Positions 47,340-57,383 of a DNA stretch of 64,000 nt are shown in pieces (the first letter of the stretch is position 1; each line of letters begins with the position of its first letter). The stretch spans positions 1-64,000 of the forward strand of contig NZ_JAGSOU010000013.1 of assembly GCF_018139985.1 (NCBI RefSeq), read 5' to 3'. Made by a program: the position numbers and the translations under genes. The notes beneath the pieces were generated by a model. The model worked only from the letters and a program-made list of their open reading frames with translations, was not told the DNA's origin and did no database searches. The stretch is from Actibacterium sp. MT2.3-13A. Lineage in GTDB: Bacteria; Pseudomonadota; Alphaproteobacteria; Rhodobacterales; Rhodobacteraceae.

Positions 47340-50147
47340 ATGTCCTTTGGAAAAGGCTGTCATCTGCACCTGATCGACGGCTCGGCCTTCATCTTTCGCG
47401 CCTTCCACGCGCTGCCGCCGCTCACCCGCAAATCCGACGGGTTGCCGATCGGAGCCGTGGCGGGCTTCTGCAACATGATCTTCAAGATGGTCGAGGACAA
47501 CAAGGGTCCCGACGCGCCGACCCATGTGGCGGTGATCTTCGACAAGGGCAGCCACACGTTCCGCAACGACCTCTACGAGCTCTACAAGGCCAACCGCGAG
47601 GAAATGCCCGAGGATCTGCGCCCGCAGATGCCGCTGACCCGCGAGGCGACCCGCGCCTTCAACATCGCCTGCATCGAGAAGGAAGGCTACGAGGCCGACG
47701 ACATCATCGCCACCCTGGCGCGCGAGGCGCGCGAGGCAGGCGGGCGCGTGACCATCATCAGCTCGGACAAGGACCTGATGCAGCTGGTGGGCGGCGGGGT
47801 CGAGATGTTCGACGCCATGAAGAACAAGCGCATCGGCGTTGAAGAGGTCGAGGAGAAGTTCGGTGTCCCGCCCGCGCGCGTGGTCGATGTGCAGGCGCTG
47901 GCCGGCGACAGCGTGGACAACGTGCCCGGCGCGCCCGGCATCGGGGTCAAGACCGCGGCGCTGCTGATCAACGAGTTCGGCGATCTGGAAACGCTGCTGG
48001 ACCGGGCGGAGGAGATCAAGCAGCCCAAGCGTCGTCAGACCCTGATCGAGAAGCGCGACCAGATCGAGCTGTCGAAGAAGCTGGTCACGCTTGATGCCGA
48101 GACGCCGCTCGATTTCGGCCTCGACGATCTGGAACTGCGCGAGCCCGAGCCCGAGACGCTGCTTGGCTTCCTCGCGGAGATGGAGTTCCGCACCCTTTCC
48201 AAGCGCGTGGCCGGGACCCTCGGTGTCGAGGCTCCGGCGATCCCCGACACCACCCCCGCGGGCGCCAGCCCGAGCGCGGAGCCCGACGCGCCCGCGAACC
48301 TGCCCTTCGCGCCCGAGACCTACGAATGCGTCCGCGACGCGCAGGCGCTGGAACGCTGGATCGCGCAGGCCCATGCCCGCGGCTGGGTGGCGGTGGACAC
48401 CGAGACCACCAGCCTAGACGAGATGCGGGCCGATCTGGTGGGCATTTCGCTGGCGGTCGAGCCGGGGCGGGCGTGCTATATCCCGCTGGGCCACAAGGAG
48501 GGGGCGGATGACCTCTTCGGTTCGGCCAATCTGGCCGAGGGGCAGATCCCGCTCGACGTGGCGCTCAAGATGCTGAAGCCGCTGCTAGAGGATCCGGCGG
48601 TGATGAAGATCGGCCAGAACATGAAATACGACGCCAAGATCTTAGTCCGCCACGGCGTGCAGATCGCGCCGATCGACGACACCATGCTGATGTCCTATGC
48701 GCTGAACGCGGGGCTGCACGGCCATTCCATGGACACGCTGTCCGAGCGCTATCTCGAACATGAGCCGATCCCGATCAAGTCGCTGCTGGGCGCGGGAAAA
48801 TCCGCGATTACCTTCGACCGCGTGCCGATCGCCGAGGCGGTGAAATACGCCGCCGAGGATGCCGACATCACCCTGCGCCTCGCGCAGCTGTTCAAGCCGC
48901 AGCTCCATCAGCGCCGCGTGACCACCGTCTACGAGACGATGGAGCGCCCGCTGGTCCCCGTGCTGGCCGAGATGGAGATGGCCGGCATCAAGGTGGACCG
49001 CGACACGCTGAGCCGCATGTCCAACGCCTTCGCCCAGAAGATGGCGGCGCTGGAGGACGAGATTCACCAGCTCGCGGGCGAGAAATTCAACGTGGGCAGC
49101 CCCAAGCAACTGGGCGAGATCCTGTTCGACAAGATGGGGCTCGACGGCGGCAAGAAAGGCAAGACAGGGGCCTATGCCACCGGCGCCGACGTGCTGGAGG
49201 ATCTGGCCGCCGAGGGTCACGACCTGCCCGCCCGCGTGCTGGACTGGCGGCAGTTGAGCAAGCTGAAATCGACCTACACCGATGCGCTGCAGGATCACAT
49301 CAACCCCGAGACCGGGCGGGTGCACACCTCCTATGTGATCGCGGGGGCGAACACCGGGCGGCTGGCCTCGACCGATCCGAACCTGCAGAACATTCCGGTG
49401 CGCTCAGAAGAGGGGCGCCGCATCCGCGAGGCTTTCGTCGCCGAGACGGGCAAAGTGCTGCTCAGCCTCGACTATTCCCAGATCGAGCTGCGCATCCTCG
49501 CCCATGTCGCCGGGATCGAGGCGCTGAAACAGGCGTTCCGCGACGGTCATGACATCCACGCCATGACCGCCTCGGAAATGTTCGACGTGCCGCTGGACGA
49601 GATGACGCCCGAGATCCGCCGCCGCGCCAAGGCGATCAATTTCGGGGTGATCTACGGCATCTCCGGCTTTGGCCTCGCGCGCAACCTGCGCATCCCGCGG
49701 GCCGAGGCGCAGGGCTTCATCGACCGCTATTTCGAACGCTTCCCCGGCATCCGCGCCTACATGGACGACACCGTGGGCTTCGCCAAGGAGAACGGCTTCG
49801 TCCAGACGCTGTTCGGCCGGCGCATCCATACGCCCGAGATCAACGCCAAGGGCCCGCAGGCGGGCTTCGCCAGGCGCGCCGCGATCAACGCGCCGATCCA
49901 GGGCACCGCAGCCGACATCATCCGCCGCGCCATGGTGCGGATGCCGCAGGCGATCGCGGGGCTGCCCGCGCGGATGCTGCTGCAGGTGCATGACGAACTG
50001 ATCTTCGAGGTCGACAAGGCGGCGGTGGACGACGCCATCCCGGTGATCCGCGACGTGATGGAGGGGGCCGCCTTGCCGGTGGTCAGGCTGGACGTGCCGC
50101 TGATCGTGGATGCAGGGCAGGGCGCCAACTGGGCCGAGGCCCACTAG
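47340..50147 (+). CDS. polA: DNA polymerase I
   Basis: 935 residues, full length. The 5'-3' exonuclease domain (1-300) has GYEADDIIATLA and GDSVDNVPG. The proofreading domain (about 330-520) keeps its catalytic residues: VDTETTS near 352, QNMKYDAKIL and YAAEDADITLRL. The polymerase domain has motif A LDYSQIELR near 708, motif B RRRAKAINFGVIYG near 760 and motif C LLQVHDELIFEV near 880. It fills gaps in repair and replaces Okazaki primers. It is read in one direction with the MDR gene that starts 12 bases after its stop. Confidence 0.97.
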   Translation: MSFGKGCHLHLIDGSAFIFRAFHALPPLTRKSDGLPIGAVAGFCNMIFKMVEDNKGPDAPTHVAVIFDKGSHTFRNDLYELYKANREEMPEDLRPQMPLTREATRAFNIACIEKEGYEADDIIATLAREAREAGGRVTIISSDKDLMQLVGGGVEMFDAMKNKRIGVEEVEEKFGVPPARVVDVQALAGDSVDNVPGAPGIGVKTAALLINEFGDLETLLDRAEEIKQPKRRQTLIEKRDQIELSKKLVTLDAETPLDFGLDDLELREPEPETLLGFLAEMEFRTLSKRVAGTLGVEAPAIPDTTPAGASPSAEPDAPANLPFAPETYECVRDAQALERWIAQAHARGWVAVDTETTSLDEMRADLVGISLAVEPGRACYIPLGHKEGADDLFGSANLAEGQIPLDVALKMLKPLLEDPAVMKIGQNMKYDAKILVRHGVQIAPIDDTMLMSYALNAGLHGHSMDTLSERYLEHEPIPIKSLLGAGKSAITFDRVPIAEAVKYAAEDADITLRLAQLFKPQLHQRRVTTVYETMERPLVPVLAEMEMAGIKVDRDTLSRMSNAFAQKMAALEDEIHQLAGEKFNVGSPKQLGEILFDKMGLDGGKKGKTGAYATGADVLEDLAAEGHDLPARVLDWRQLSKLKSTYTDALQDHINPETGRVHTSYVIAGANTGRLASTDPNLQNIPVRSEEGRRIREAFVAETGKVLLSLDYSQIELRILAHVAGIEALKQAFRDGHDIHAMTASEMFDVPLDEMTPEIRRRAKAINFGVIYGISGFGLARNLRIPRAEAQGFIDRYFERFPGIRAYMDDTVGFAKENGFVQTLFGRRIHTPEINAKGPQAGFARRAAINAPIQGTAADIIRRAMVRMPQAIAGLPARMLLQVHDELIFEVDKAAVDDAIPVIRDVMEGAALPVVRLDVPLIVDAGQGANWAEAH

Positions 50148-50159
50148 GGAGCGGGCGCG

Positions 50160-51122
50160 ATGCGGGCGGCATGGATCGAACGCTACGGCCCGCCCGAGAC
50201 GGTTGAAATCCGCGATCTGCCCATGCCCGAGCCGGGCGAGGGGCAGGTGCTGCTGCGGATGCGCGCCTGCTCGGTCAATGCCTCGGACGTGGAACTCGTC
50301 ACCGGGCGCCCCGCCTATGCCCGGCTCTTCGGCCTGACCCGGCCGCGCTTTCATGTGCTGGGCTCCGACGTCGCCGGCGTGGTCGAGGCGGCGGGGCCGG
50401 GGGCAAGCCGTTTCGCGGTGGGCGACGCGGTGTTCGGCGATGTCTTCGAAAGCTTCGGCGGGTTCGCCGACTATGCCGCCGTGCCCGAGGACCGGCTGAT
50501 CGCCAAGCCGGACGCGCTCGATTTCGCCACCGCCGCGGCGCTGCCACAGGCAGGGGTTATCGCGCTGCAGGCGCTGCGCGACCTGGGCGCGGGCGTGCGG
50601 GTTCTGATCAACGGCGCGGGCGGCGGCATGGGCAGTTTCGCGCTGCAGATCGCCAAGGCGCGCGGCGCCCATGTCACCGCCGTGGACAGAGCCGCTAAGG
50701 CCGGTTTCCTGCGCGCGCTGGGCGCCGACCGGGTGATCGACTGCGCGGCGCAGGATTTCACCGCGCTGGGCGAGCGCTGGGACCTGGTGCTGGACCTCTT
50801 CGCCACCCGCGGCATGGGCGCGATCCGCGGGGCGCTGGCCCCCGGCGGGCGCTACCTGCTGGTGGGCGGGCGGATGCGGGCGCTGCTGTCGGTCTTGACC
50901 CTGGGCACGCTGATGTCCTTCGGTCCGCGCAAGCTGCGCCTGCTGGCCGCGCGGCAGAGCCGCGACGATCTGGCGGAGATCGCCGCGCTGGTGGCGGCCG
51001 GCCGCGTGCGGGCGGCGGTCGACCGGACCTATCCGCTGGAGGAGACCGCGCAGGCGCTGGCCCGCGTGGCCGAGGGGCGGGCGCTGGGCAAGGTCGTGGT
51101 GGTCATGGGCGGGAACGCCTGA
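50160..51122 (+). CDS. medium-chain dehydrogenase/reductase, quinone oxidoreductase type
   Basis: 320 residues. The N-terminal GroES-like half starts MRAAWIERYGPPETVEIRDLPMP and carries HVLGSDVAGVVEAAG. The NAD(P)H-binding motif is INGAGGGMGSFALQIAKARGA near residue 143. The catalytic and structural zinc cysteines of true alcohol dehydrogenases are absent, pointing to a zinc-free reductase that uses NADPH on quinones or enones. Substrate unknown. It begins 12 bases after polA and precedes a metal exporter gene. Confidence 0.9.
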   Translation: MRAAWIERYGPPETVEIRDLPMPEPGEGQVLLRMRACSVNASDVELVTGRPAYARLFGLTRPRFHVLGSDVAGVVEAAGPGASRFAVGDAVFGDVFESFGGFADYAAVPEDRLIAKPDALDFATAAALPQAGVIALQALRDLGAGVRVLINGAGGGMGSFALQIAKARGAHVTAVDRAAKAGFLRALGADRVIDCAAQDFTALGERWDLVLDLFATRGMGAIRGALAPGGRYLLVGGRMRALLSVLTLGTLMSFGPRKLRLLAARQSRDDLAEIAALVAAGRVRAAVDRTYPLEETAQALARVAEGRALGKVVVVMGGNA

Positions 51123-51193
51123 CCCCGAAACACGTCTTGCACCCCGCGCGGCCGGGCGCTTAGCTGGGCCCGGAGTTCCGCAAGGGGGCGCGC

Positions 51194-52093
51194 ATGCCGC
51201 ACGACCATCACCGTCATCACATCGACCCGGCGGCCGGCGACCGGCAGGTGGCCCTGGCGGTGGCGGTCAACATGCTGCTGACCCTGGTGCAGATCGTCGG
51301 CGGGCTGCTGTCGGGTTCGGTCGCGCTGATCGCCGATGCGGTGCATAATTTCTCGGACGCGGTGTCGCTGATCATCGCCTATGGCGCGCGCCGCATCGCC
51401 CGCCGCCCGCATGATGCGAACATGACCTTCGGCTATGGACGGGCCGAGGCGGTAGCGGCGCTGGTCAATTACACCACGCTGATCGTGATCGGCGCCTACC
51501 TGGTCTACGAGGCGGTCCTGCGCCTGATCGACCCGCCGGGCGTTCAGGGCTGGATCGTGGTGGTCGTGGCCGGCGTGGCGCTGGTCGTCGATCTGGTCAC
51601 GGCGGCGCTGACCTTCCGCCTGTCGAAGCACAGCATGAACATCCGCGCCGCCTTCCTGCACAACCTGGCCGATGCGGCCAGCTCCGTCGCGGTGATCGTG
51701 GCAGGCAGCCTGATCCTGCTCTACGACTGGCGGCTGGTCGATCCGCTGGCCACCCTCGGCATCGCCGGCTTCATCCTGTGGAGCGCCCTCAGCGAGATCC
51801 GCCCGGTGATCCGCCTGCTGATGCTGGGCGCGCCGCCCGCGCTGGACCTCGACGTGATCCGCGACCGGGTGCTCACGGTCGAGGGGGTGGAGAGCCTGCA
51901 TCACCTGCACCTGTGGCAGATCGACGAGCACAAGACCTCGCTCGAGGCGCATCTGGTGATCGGCGACGGCGCGGTGGCGGATTTCGCGGCCGTGAATGCC
52001 CGGGTCAAGGAGTTGCTCGCCAGGGAATTCGGCATCCGCCACGCCACGTTGGAGTTGGAAACCAACGCCTCGGGCTGTGCCGATCAGGCCTAG
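51194..52093 (+). CDS. cation diffusion facilitator (CzcD/ZitB-type) metal exporter
   Basis: 299 residues. The His-rich start MPHDHHRHHIDP is followed by six membrane helices. Metal-binding pairs sit in helix two (DAVHNFSDA) and helix five (LHNLADA), the HxxxD form that carries zinc in CDF proteins. The cytosolic C-terminal domain (about 210-290) ends HLHLWQIDEHKTSLEAHL with further metal-site histidines. It would use the proton gradient to export zinc or a related metal. Its last bases overlap the convergent DUF1285 gene by four bases. Confidence 0.93.
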   Translation: MPHDHHRHHIDPAAGDRQVALAVAVNMLLTLVQIVGGLLSGSVALIADAVHNFSDAVSLIIAYGARRIARRPHDANMTFGYGRAEAVAALVNYTTLIVIGAYLVYEAVLRLIDPPGVQGWIVVVVAGVALVVDLVTAALTFRLSKHSMNIRAAFLHNLADAASSVAVIVAGSLILLYDWRLVDPLATLGIAGFILWSALSEIRPVIRLLMLGAPPALDLDVIRDRVLTVEGVESLHHLHLWQIDEHKTSLEAHLVIGDGAVADFAAVNARVKELLAREFGIRHATLELETNASGCADQA

Positions 52094-52689
52094 GCCAGTT
52101 CCCCCGACGGGATGATCGGGAAGAACTTCCCGCCCGACCACAGGCCGAACCAGCTTTGCCCCTCGTGCTGCTCGTGTCGGCCCAGCTCGATCAACCGGTA
52201 GAAGCTCTTGCGGTCGATCAGCGCTTCCAGGTTTCTGCGGACGTTGACATAGGGCGCGGGCTCGCCCGTTTCGGGGTCGCGGGCGACGCGGATCGGGTGG
52301 TCGGGGCCGGCGGTCACGGCGTCCTCGACATGGGTGAAGAAGGTGATCTTCTGGTCGCGCCCCTCGCCCTCGGTCTCGAAATCGAGGGCGACGAAGGGGG
52401 CGTCCTCGACGGTGATGCCGACCTTTTCCACCGGCGTGACCAGGAAATAGTCGTCGCCGTCCTTGCGGATGATCGAGGAGAACAGCTTCACCAGCCCCGG
52501 CCGCCCGATCGGCGTGCCGAGGTAGAACCAGGTGCCGTCGCGCGCGATCCGCATGTCGAGATCGCCGCAAAAGGGCGGGTCCCATTTCTCCACCGGCGGG
52601 GGGCCCTTCTTGCCGGCGGCGCGCGCCGCCTGGGCCAGGTTCTCCACCGTCGGTTTCACGATCATTTGTCCCACCCCGCGTTTTGCCAT
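52090..52689 (-). CDS. DUF1285 family protein
   Basis: 199 residues. The family core is visible in WDPPFCGDLDMRIARDGTWFYLGTPIGRPGLVKLFSSIIRKDG and the following DYFLVTPVEKVGITVEDAPF. DUF1285 proteins are small beta-rich proteins of unknown function, widespread in proteobacteria. There is no signal peptide or membrane helix. The start may be ATG 52687-52689 or the internal ATG in MIVKPTVEN. It is convergent with the CDF gene and divergent from the moxR operon, 58 bases away, so the two units share a promoter region. Confidence 0.9.
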   Translation of the reverse strand: MAKRGVGQMIVKPTVENLAQAARAAGKKGPPPVEKWDPPFCGDLDMRIARDGTWFYLGTPIGRPGLVKLFSSIIRKDGDDYFLVTPVEKVGITVEDAPFVALDFETEGEGRDQKITFFTHVEDAVTAGPDHPIRVARDPETGEPAPYVNVRRNLEALIDRKSFYRLIELGRHEQHEGQSWFGLWSGGKFFPIIPSGELA

Positions 52690-52747
52690 TTGTGCCCGGC
52701 GCGATATCTGCCTTTAATGATCATAAAGGATGTCAGGGAGCATTGTC

Positions 52748-53751
<1,004 letters not shown>

Positions 53752-53755
<4 letters not shown>

Positions 53756-54627
53756 CCCATCCCGCCGCCCTCCGTTCGGCGGCCGAGGCTCTGGCCGCGC
53801 CGCTGCCGCCGCTGCTGGCCGAGGCCGAGCATCTGGCGGCGACGGTCCTGCTGGGCGAGCATGGGCGCAGGCGCGCGGGCATGGGCGACGAGTTCTGGCA
53901 ATACCGCCCCGCCGTGCCGGGTGACGAGGCGCGGATGATCGACTGGCGGCGCTCGGGCCGGTCGGACGCGCATTTCGTTCGCGAAAAGGAATGGCAGGCA
54001 GCGCAGAGCGTGACGCTCTGGGTCGATGACGCGCAGTCGATGCGGTTCGCGGGGGACGCGAAACACGAGACCAAGCTGCACCGCGCCCGGCTGTTGGCGC
54101 TGGCCGTGGCGGTGCTGCTGATGCGCGCGGGCGAACGGGTGGGGCTGGCCGGGCTGACCCTGCCGCCGCGCACCGGCGCGCTGCAGCTGCTGCGGCTGGC
54201 CGAGGCGCTGACGGCGGACGGCGCGGCTGCCGATTACGGTGCGCCCGAGGCGCGCGGCATGCTGCCCCATTCCCGCGCCCTGTTCCTGTCAGATTTCCTG
54301 GGTGATCCGGCCCCGGTCGAGGCGGCGCTGGCCAAGGCCGCCGACCGTGGGGTGAAGGGGGTGCTGGTGCAGGTGCTCGACCCGGTGGAGGAACTCTTCC
54401 CCTTCGACGGGCGAACGATTTTTGAGAGCATGGGCGGCAGCCTGCGCCACGAGACGCTGAAGGCCGGCGATCTGCGCGAGCGCTACCGCGCGCGGCTGGC
54501 GGAGCGCAAGGCGCGGCTGGCCGATCTTTCCCGTATGGCGGGCTGGCATTACCAGTGCCACCACACCGGCGACAGCGCGCAGGCGGCGCTGCTGTGGCTG
54601 TTCCGGGCGCTGGAGCCCCTGCGCTGA
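53752..54627 (+). CDS. DUF58 domain protein, MoxR partner
   Basis: 291 residues from GTG 53752, overlapping the moxR stop as GTGA. DUF58 is recognised by GDEFWQYRPAVPGDEARMIDWRRSGRSDAHFVREKEW (about residues 43-80). The VWA-like core follows with VTLWVDDAQSMRF, where the metal-site pattern DxSxS is altered to D-D-A-Q-S, and the end AALLWLFRALEPLR. Without the serines it may not bind metal. It is cytosolic or membrane-associated and functions with the MoxR ATPase. Its stop overlaps the next start by one base. Confidence 0.92.
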
Positions 54628-57383
54628 TGTTGACGCTCGGCCCCATAGGATTTGCCGCGCCCTGGCTGCTGCTGGGGCTGGCGGCGCTGCCCATCCTGTG
54701 GCTGCTGCTGCGCGCGGTGCCGCCCGCGCCGATCCGGCGCCGCTTTCCGGGCGTGGCGCTGCTGCTGGGGCTCAGCGACGACGAGACCCAGACCGACAGG
54801 ACGCCGTGGTGGCTGCTGCTGCTGCGGATGCTGGCGCTGGCGGCGGCGATCGTGGGCTTCGCCGGCCCGGTGCTGAACCCGCAGGCGCAGCGCGCGGGCA
54901 GCGGTCCGCTGTTGGTGCTGATCGACGGCACATGGGCCGATGCGCGCGACTGGCCGCGCCGGATCGACCGCGTCGGGGCGCTGCTGGAGGAGGCCGGGCG
55001 GGCCTCGCGCCCCGCGGCCTTGGTGCTATCGACCGACCTGCCGGGCGCCGGGCTGCCCTTTCAGGCCGCCGACGCCTGGGCGGCGCGCCTGCCCGGCCTG
55101 ACGCCCCGGCCGTGGGAGCCGGACCCGGCCGCGCTTGCCGCCTGGGCGCAGGGGCTTGAGGGCCGGTTCGACACGTTCTGGATGTCCGACGGCGTGGCGC
55201 GCGACGGGCGCGACGCGGTGCTGGCCGCGCTGGAGGCGCGCGGCGCGGTGACCGTGTTCGAAAGTCCGCGCCCCGTCCATGCCCTGCGCCCCGCGGCGTT
55301 CGAGGACGGGCGCATCCGGCTCACCGCCCTGCGCGCGGACCGCGGCGCGGCGGCGGAGGTCACGCTTTCGGCCACCGGCCTCGACCCCAACGGGGTGGAG
55401 CGCGAGCTGGCCCGCGCCACTGCCGCATTCGCCACCGGCGCGGGGCGGGCCGAGGTCGAGCTGGCCCTGCCGCCCGAACTGCGCAACCGCATCACCCGCT
55501 TCTCGGTCGCGGGTGCGCGCTCTGCCGCGGCGGTGAGCCTGACCGACGACAGCCTGAAGCGCCGGGAGGTTGCCTTGATTGCCGGCCGCGAAGGCCGCGA
55601 GGGGCTGGAGCTGCTGTCGCCGCTGCATTACCTGCACCGGGCGCTGGCGCCCACCGCGGACCTGATCGACGGCACGCTTTCGGACATCTTGCTGGCCAAC
55701 CCCGACGTGATCGTGCTGGCCGACGTGGCCAAGCTGACCCCGGACGAGGAGGCGGGCGTTCTGGACTGGCTGGCGCAGGGCGGGCTGCTGCTGCGTTTCG
55801 CCGGGCCGCGGCTGGCCGCCAGCGACGTCGCCCGCGCCGAGGAGGAGCCGTTGATGCCCGTGCGCCTGCGCGCCGGCGGGCGCAGCGTGGGCGGCACCAT
55901 GAGCTGGGGCGAGCCGAAATCGCTGCGCGCCTTTGACGAGACCTCGCCCTTTTACGGCCTGCCCGTGCCCGACGAGGTGCGCGTCAGCGCACAGGTCATG
56001 GCCCAGCCCGGCCCCGAACTGGCCGCGCGCACCATCGCCGCGCTGAGCGACGGCACGCCCCTGGTCACGCGCAAGCGGGTGGGGCAGGGGCAGGTGGTGC
56101 TGTTCCACGTCACCGCCAATGCCGAATGGTCCACCCTGCCGTTGTCCGGCCTCTTCGTGCAGATGCTGGAGCGGCTGGCGGTCTCCACCCGCCCGGGCCG
56201 GCCCGAGGCGGCGGCGCTGGCGGGCACCACCTGGGTGCCCGAACAGGTGCTCAGCGCCTTCGGCGAGGTCGCGGAGGCGGGCAATCTGCCCGGCGTGATG
56301 GGCGAGGCGCTGGCCGCCGCGCGGCCCGGCCCCGACCTGCCGCCGGGTCTCTATGCCGGCGCGGACCGGCGCATCGCGCTCAACGTCATCACGCCCGAGC
56401 GGGAGTTGCGGGCCACCGCCTGGCCCGCGCGCGTCCCGGTCGAGGGGTTGAGCGTCACCCGCGAGACCGCGCTGAAGGGCGCGCTTCTGCTGGCGGCGCT
56501 GGGCCTGCTCGCGCTGGACGTTCTGGCCTCGCTGTGGCTGTCGGGCCGGCTGAGGGGGGCGCGCGGCGGAGCGGTGGTGCTGCTGGCGCTGGGGCTGCTG
56601 CTGCCGCACGAGGTCCAGGCGCAGGACGACGCCCGCGCGCTGGCCGCGACCTCGGAGGTGGTGCTGGCGCATGTGCTGACCGGCGACGCGCGCATCGACG
56701 GGATCGCCGCCGCGGGCTTGCGCGGCCTTTCGAAAAGGCTCTACCAGCGCACCTCGGTCGAGCCGGGCGCGCCGATCGCGGTGAACCTTGAAACCGACGA
56801 GCTGGCCTTTTTCCCGTTCCTCTACTGGCCGGTGACGGCGGATCAGCCGCTGCCCTCGGATTCCGCCTATGGCCGGCTCAACCGCTACCTGCGTGGCGGC
56901 GGGATGATCCTGTTCGACACGCGCGATGCTGATGTGGCGGGCTTCGGCGGCGGCTCGCCCGAGGGGCGACGGTTGCAGCAGATCGCGCGGCCCCTGGACA
57001 TTCCGCCGCTGGAGACGATCCCCTCGGACCACGTCCTGACCCGCACCTTCTACCTGTTGCAGGATTTTCCCGGCCGCCACGCCAGCCGCGATGTCTGGGT
57101 CGAGGCCGCCCCGCCCGACGCCGAGCAGGTCGAGGGCATGCCCTTCCGCAATCTCAACGACGGCGTGACGCCGGTGGTGATCGGCGGCAATGACTGGGCC
57201 GCGGCCTGGGCGCTGGACGACAGCGGCGCGCCGGTGTTCCCGGTCGGGCGCGGCTATGCCGGCGAGCGCCAGCGCGAGATCGCCTTCCGCTTCGGGATAA
57301 ACCTGGTGATGCATGTGCTGACCGGCAACTACAAATCCGACCAGGTGCATGTGCCCGCGCTACTGGACAGGCTGGGCCAATGA
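54627..57383 (+). CDS. large membrane protein with BatA-like N-terminus and DUF4159 C-terminus
   Basis: 918 residues. Two membrane helices (about 7-25 and 52-72) with the BatA opening FAAPWLLLGLAALPILWLLLRAVPP, then a VWA-like region (LLVLIDGTWADAR, in which the metal motif is lost), a long middle part with a Trp/Gly-rich glutamine-amidotransferase-like stretch, further helices near 622-640 and 655-673, and a DUF4159 C-terminal domain (about 690-915) with FFPFLYWPVTADQPLPSDSAYGRLNRYLRGGG. Its function is unknown. It is coupled to its neighbours by overlapping codons, so a multi-protein membrane complex is likely. Confidence 0.9.
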   Translation: MLTLGPIGFAAPWLLLGLAALPILWLLLRAVPPAPIRRRFPGVALLLGLSDDETQTDRTPWWLLLLRMLALAAAIVGFAGPVLNPQAQRAGSGPLLVLIDGTWADARDWPRRIDRVGALLEEAGRASRPAALVLSTDLPGAGLPFQAADAWAARLPGLTPRPWEPDPAALAAWAQGLEGRFDTFWMSDGVARDGRDAVLAALEARGAVTVFESPRPVHALRPAAFEDGRIRLTALRADRGAAAEVTLSATGLDPNGVERELARATAAFATGAGRAEVELALPPELRNRITRFSVAGARSAAAVSLTDDSLKRREVALIAGREGREGLELLSPLHYLHRALAPTADLIDGTLSDILLANPDVIVLADVAKLTPDEEAGVLDWLAQGGLLLRFAGPRLAASDVARAEEEPLMPVRLRAGGRSVGGTMSWGEPKSLRAFDETSPFYGLPVPDEVRVSAQVMAQPGPELAARTIAALSDGTPLVTRKRVGQGQVVLFHVTANAEWSTLPLSGLFVQMLERLAVSTRPGRPEAAALAGTTWVPEQVLSAFGEVAEAGNLPGVMGEALAAARPGPDLPPGLYAGADRRIALNVITPERELRATAWPARVPVEGLSVTRETALKGALLLAALGLLALDVLASLWLSGRLRGARGGAVVLLALGLLLPHEVQAQDDARALAATSEVVLAHVLTGDARIDGIAAAGLRGLSKRLYQRTSVEPGAPIAVNLETDELAFFPFLYWPVTADQPLPSDSAYGRLNRYLRGGGMILFDTRDADVAGFGGGSPEGRRLQQIARPLDIPPLETIPSDHVLTRTFYLLQDFPGRHASRDVWVEAAPPDAEQVEGMPFRNLNDGVTPVVIGGNDWAAAWALDDSGAPVFPVGRGYAGERQREIAFRFGINLVMHVLTGNYKSDQVHVPALLDRLGQ

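Noticed and set aside
55026-57350. 774-codon open frame on the minus strand opposite the 918-residue membrane protein
   Set aside because: It is a shadow of codon bias, with Arg/Gly/Gln-rich low-complexity sequence and no domain. The plus-strand gene has membrane helices, DUF4159 and coupled start and stop codons.
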